Source: an uncultured Lachnospiraceae bacterium (GTDB lineage: Bacteria; Bacillota; Clostridia; Lachnospirales; Lachnospiraceae). Taken from it: 41,720 nucleotides of DNA. The translations under genes and the position numbers were made by a program. The notes beneath the pieces were generated by a model that was not told the DNA's origin, did no database searches, and saw nothing but the letters and a program-made list of their open reading frames with translations. The stretch lies in contig CAOKWI010000038.1 in the NCBI GenBank assembly GCA_948473115.1, positions 1 to 41,720 on the forward strand, written 5' to 3'. Below are positions 40,704 to 41,720 of this stretch, piece by piece; the stretch's first letter is position 1; every line of letters begins with the position of its first letter.

Positions 40704-41555
40704 TCAATGATGCCATGCTATTCGGGTCTGCTTTTCTTTCGTTTTATCATATTGGGATGGCAATTGATCTTCTACTTTGCCGATTATATCGCCACTGTGA
40801 CGATACAGATTGGAGAACAATGTTGCACTTTGGGTTTTACCGCCTGCCTCGACAGTAATATTGAACTCATCATCCTTACAGTCCCGTTCCTTTCCCACAC
40901 TCAGACCCCCACTTTCATTTTTCGCTTCAATCTTATAAACCACATCGTAACCTTTGTAAAGCATTTCCTTTGTGGGAGTTTCGACAGAATCTCTATGAAT
41001 ATGATTGGCCTCCGCAGTGATAGGAAACAGATTCTCCGGTATGCCCTTTCCTCCCAGATCATGATTCAGCAGATGCCCCCTGACGAGCCCGTTTCCTTTA
41101 TACCCGTACCTCATCCTCAGATTAGCCATCATGCTCTCCTGACCCGCAGGCGTGCTGCCCTTCACACTGTCCGCCGGATCCAGATTGGCATGCATTGTCC
41201 CCCCTGTCGTTTCCGTTTTCTCGATTCCGCTGGGCACATATTCCTCCTTACCTGTTACAGGGTTCCTCCGCTCTGAGTAAACATGATATTTATAAGTTTG
41301 CCCCGTGTATTGGATGCTTGTGGTGCACTGTATTGTCCCTCCCCGACGCTCTGAAGCCGGTTCTGACCCGGCAGATCCCTTTCCTTCCTGTGTATGCGTC
41401 AGCGTTCCCTGTTTTGCCGGGCTATAGCGGATTCGCACATCATCAAAGGACATTCCCGATACGGCTGCGCTCTTTTCTCTCCTCTGTGATAAATTTGCCT
41501 GCCTGTTCGCCTTCCCACGCAATGCTGATGTTCCCTCAGCCGTCATATATCGCAT
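40704..41555 (-). CDS. Putative DNA/RNA non-specific endonuclease toxin with eCIS-core-like motif
   Basis: The 283-residue protein has no signal peptide. Residues 36-57 (MSFDDVRIRYSPAKQG then TLTHTQE) resemble the conserved start of the DUF4157/eCIS-core domain (DDVRVHYNSDKPAQL...), but the following metallopeptidase HExxH part is absent. Residues about 156-190 (GLVRGHLLNHDLGG, PENLFPIT, EANHIH) resemble the His-containing core of DNA/RNA non-specific endonucleases. Together this suggests a polymorphic-toxin-type nuclease, though both similarities are short. The start is the ATG at 41555 with GGAGG seven bases upstream. No recognisable immunity gene follows. The promoter is at 41620-41648. 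Confidence 0.6.
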   Translation of the reverse strand: MRYMTAEGTSALRGKANRQANLSQRREKSAAVSGMSFDDVRIRYSPAKQGTLTHTQEGKGSAGSEPASERRGGTIQCTTSIQYTGQTYKYHVYSERRNPVTGKEEYVPSGIEKTETTGGTMHANLDPADSVKGSTPAGQESMMANLRMRYGYKGNGLVRGHLLNHDLGGKGIPENLFPITAEANHIHRDSVETPTKEMLYKGYDVVYKIEAKNESGGLSVGKERDCKDDEFNITVEAGGKTQSATLFSNLYRHSGDIIGKVEDQLPSQYDKTKEKQTRIAWHH

Positions 41556-41619
41556 TCTGCCGCCTCCACTCACCCTGTAAATCGCCGTTTCCACAATCCA
41601 TTTCGCACAGCATGGCTAT

Positions 41620-41648
41620 AGTGTACCACAAAACCAGAATCACGTAAA
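41620..41648 (-). promoter_or_regulatory. Promoter of the nuclease-like gene
   Basis: On the minus strand TTTACG (41648-41643) and TACACT (41625-41620) are 17 bp apart, about 65 bases before the start codon. Confidence 0.55.
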
Positions 41649-41720
41649 GCAAACTTACATCCGGACCACGGAAATCAATTTTCTAAAACCTCACAAATCT
41701 TAGAAGGTTTAAGTAAGCAA

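Noticed and set aside
1..41720. CRISPR arrays, tRNA or rRNA genes, prophage or intact insertion sequences
   Set aside because: No regularly spaced direct repeats, tRNA-like cloverleaf, rRNA sequence, phage structural gene or transposase frame was recognised on either strand.

Overview
The window looks like a chromosomal segment of a gut-type Lachnospiraceae bacterium (Bacillota, Clostridia). The reasons are roughly 50% GC, strong AGGAGG-type ribosome binding sites, YesM/YesN-type two-component regulation of a lipoprotein-dependent sugar transporter, small family-restricted proteins and many intergenic stem-loop repeats. No rRNA, tRNA, CRISPR array or intact transposase was seen. The organism assignment is inference from gene content.

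Left part (1-3.8 kb, accessory). It holds the tail of a gene cut by the window edge, a terminator, a hicAB toxin-antitoxin operon with a consensus promoter and embedded palindromic operator, a RelA/SpoT-like gene carrying one in-frame TGA and overlapping a small intact gene, a 5'-truncated unknown gene, a decayed 3' fragment of an FtsX-type permease gene, and a PIN-domain toxin-antitoxin pair. Degenerate relatives of several of these pieces recur at 16.6-17.1 kb and 19 kb.

3.8-16.4 kb (minus strand) is a carbohydrate utilisation locus. Read in transcription order it is YesM-type kinase, YesN-type regulator, two LplB/LplC-type permeases, solute-binding lipoprotein, GH31 alpha-xylosidase and GH3 beta-glucosidase-type enzyme. 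The enzyme pair suggests uptake of xyloglucan-type or isoprimeverose-like oligosaccharides followed by intracellular breakdown. 17.1-19 kb holds a stand-alone AAA-ATPase/PD-(D/E)XK protein. 19-24.4 kb holds an OmpR-type regulator, a sensor kinase and a MacB/Vex-like ABC exporter. 24.8-27.7 kb (plus strand) holds a GH28 pectinase-type enzyme and an AEC-family transporter.

28-36.7 kb (minus strand) is a closely spaced gene run: nfo, a beta-lactamase-fold serine hydrolase, L-Ala-D/L-Glu epimerase, a kinase/SH3/NlpC-P60 fusion protein, a second serine hydrolase, a small membrane protein, trkA and trkH. The epimerase and NlpC/P60 partner point to cytoplasmic murein peptide recycling (compare Bacillus ykfBC), here next to potassium uptake. 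36.9-41.6 kb holds a PcsB-like secreted C40 peptidase, asnS, a trigger-factor/FKBP-like lipoprotein and an orphan nuclease-like toxin with an N-terminal eCIS-core-like motif.

The most promising undescribed items are: (i) a ~200-bp multi-hairpin element present twice, with paired compensatory base changes, each time between a two-component system and an ABC transporter operon; (ii) the kinase-NlpC/P60 fusion in the recycling operon; (iii) the RelA-like/small-gene overlapping pair; (iv) a 155-bp MITE with a TATAA target duplication that splits a hairpin array; (v) a 162-bp palindromic element whose edge supplies the stop codon of nfo.
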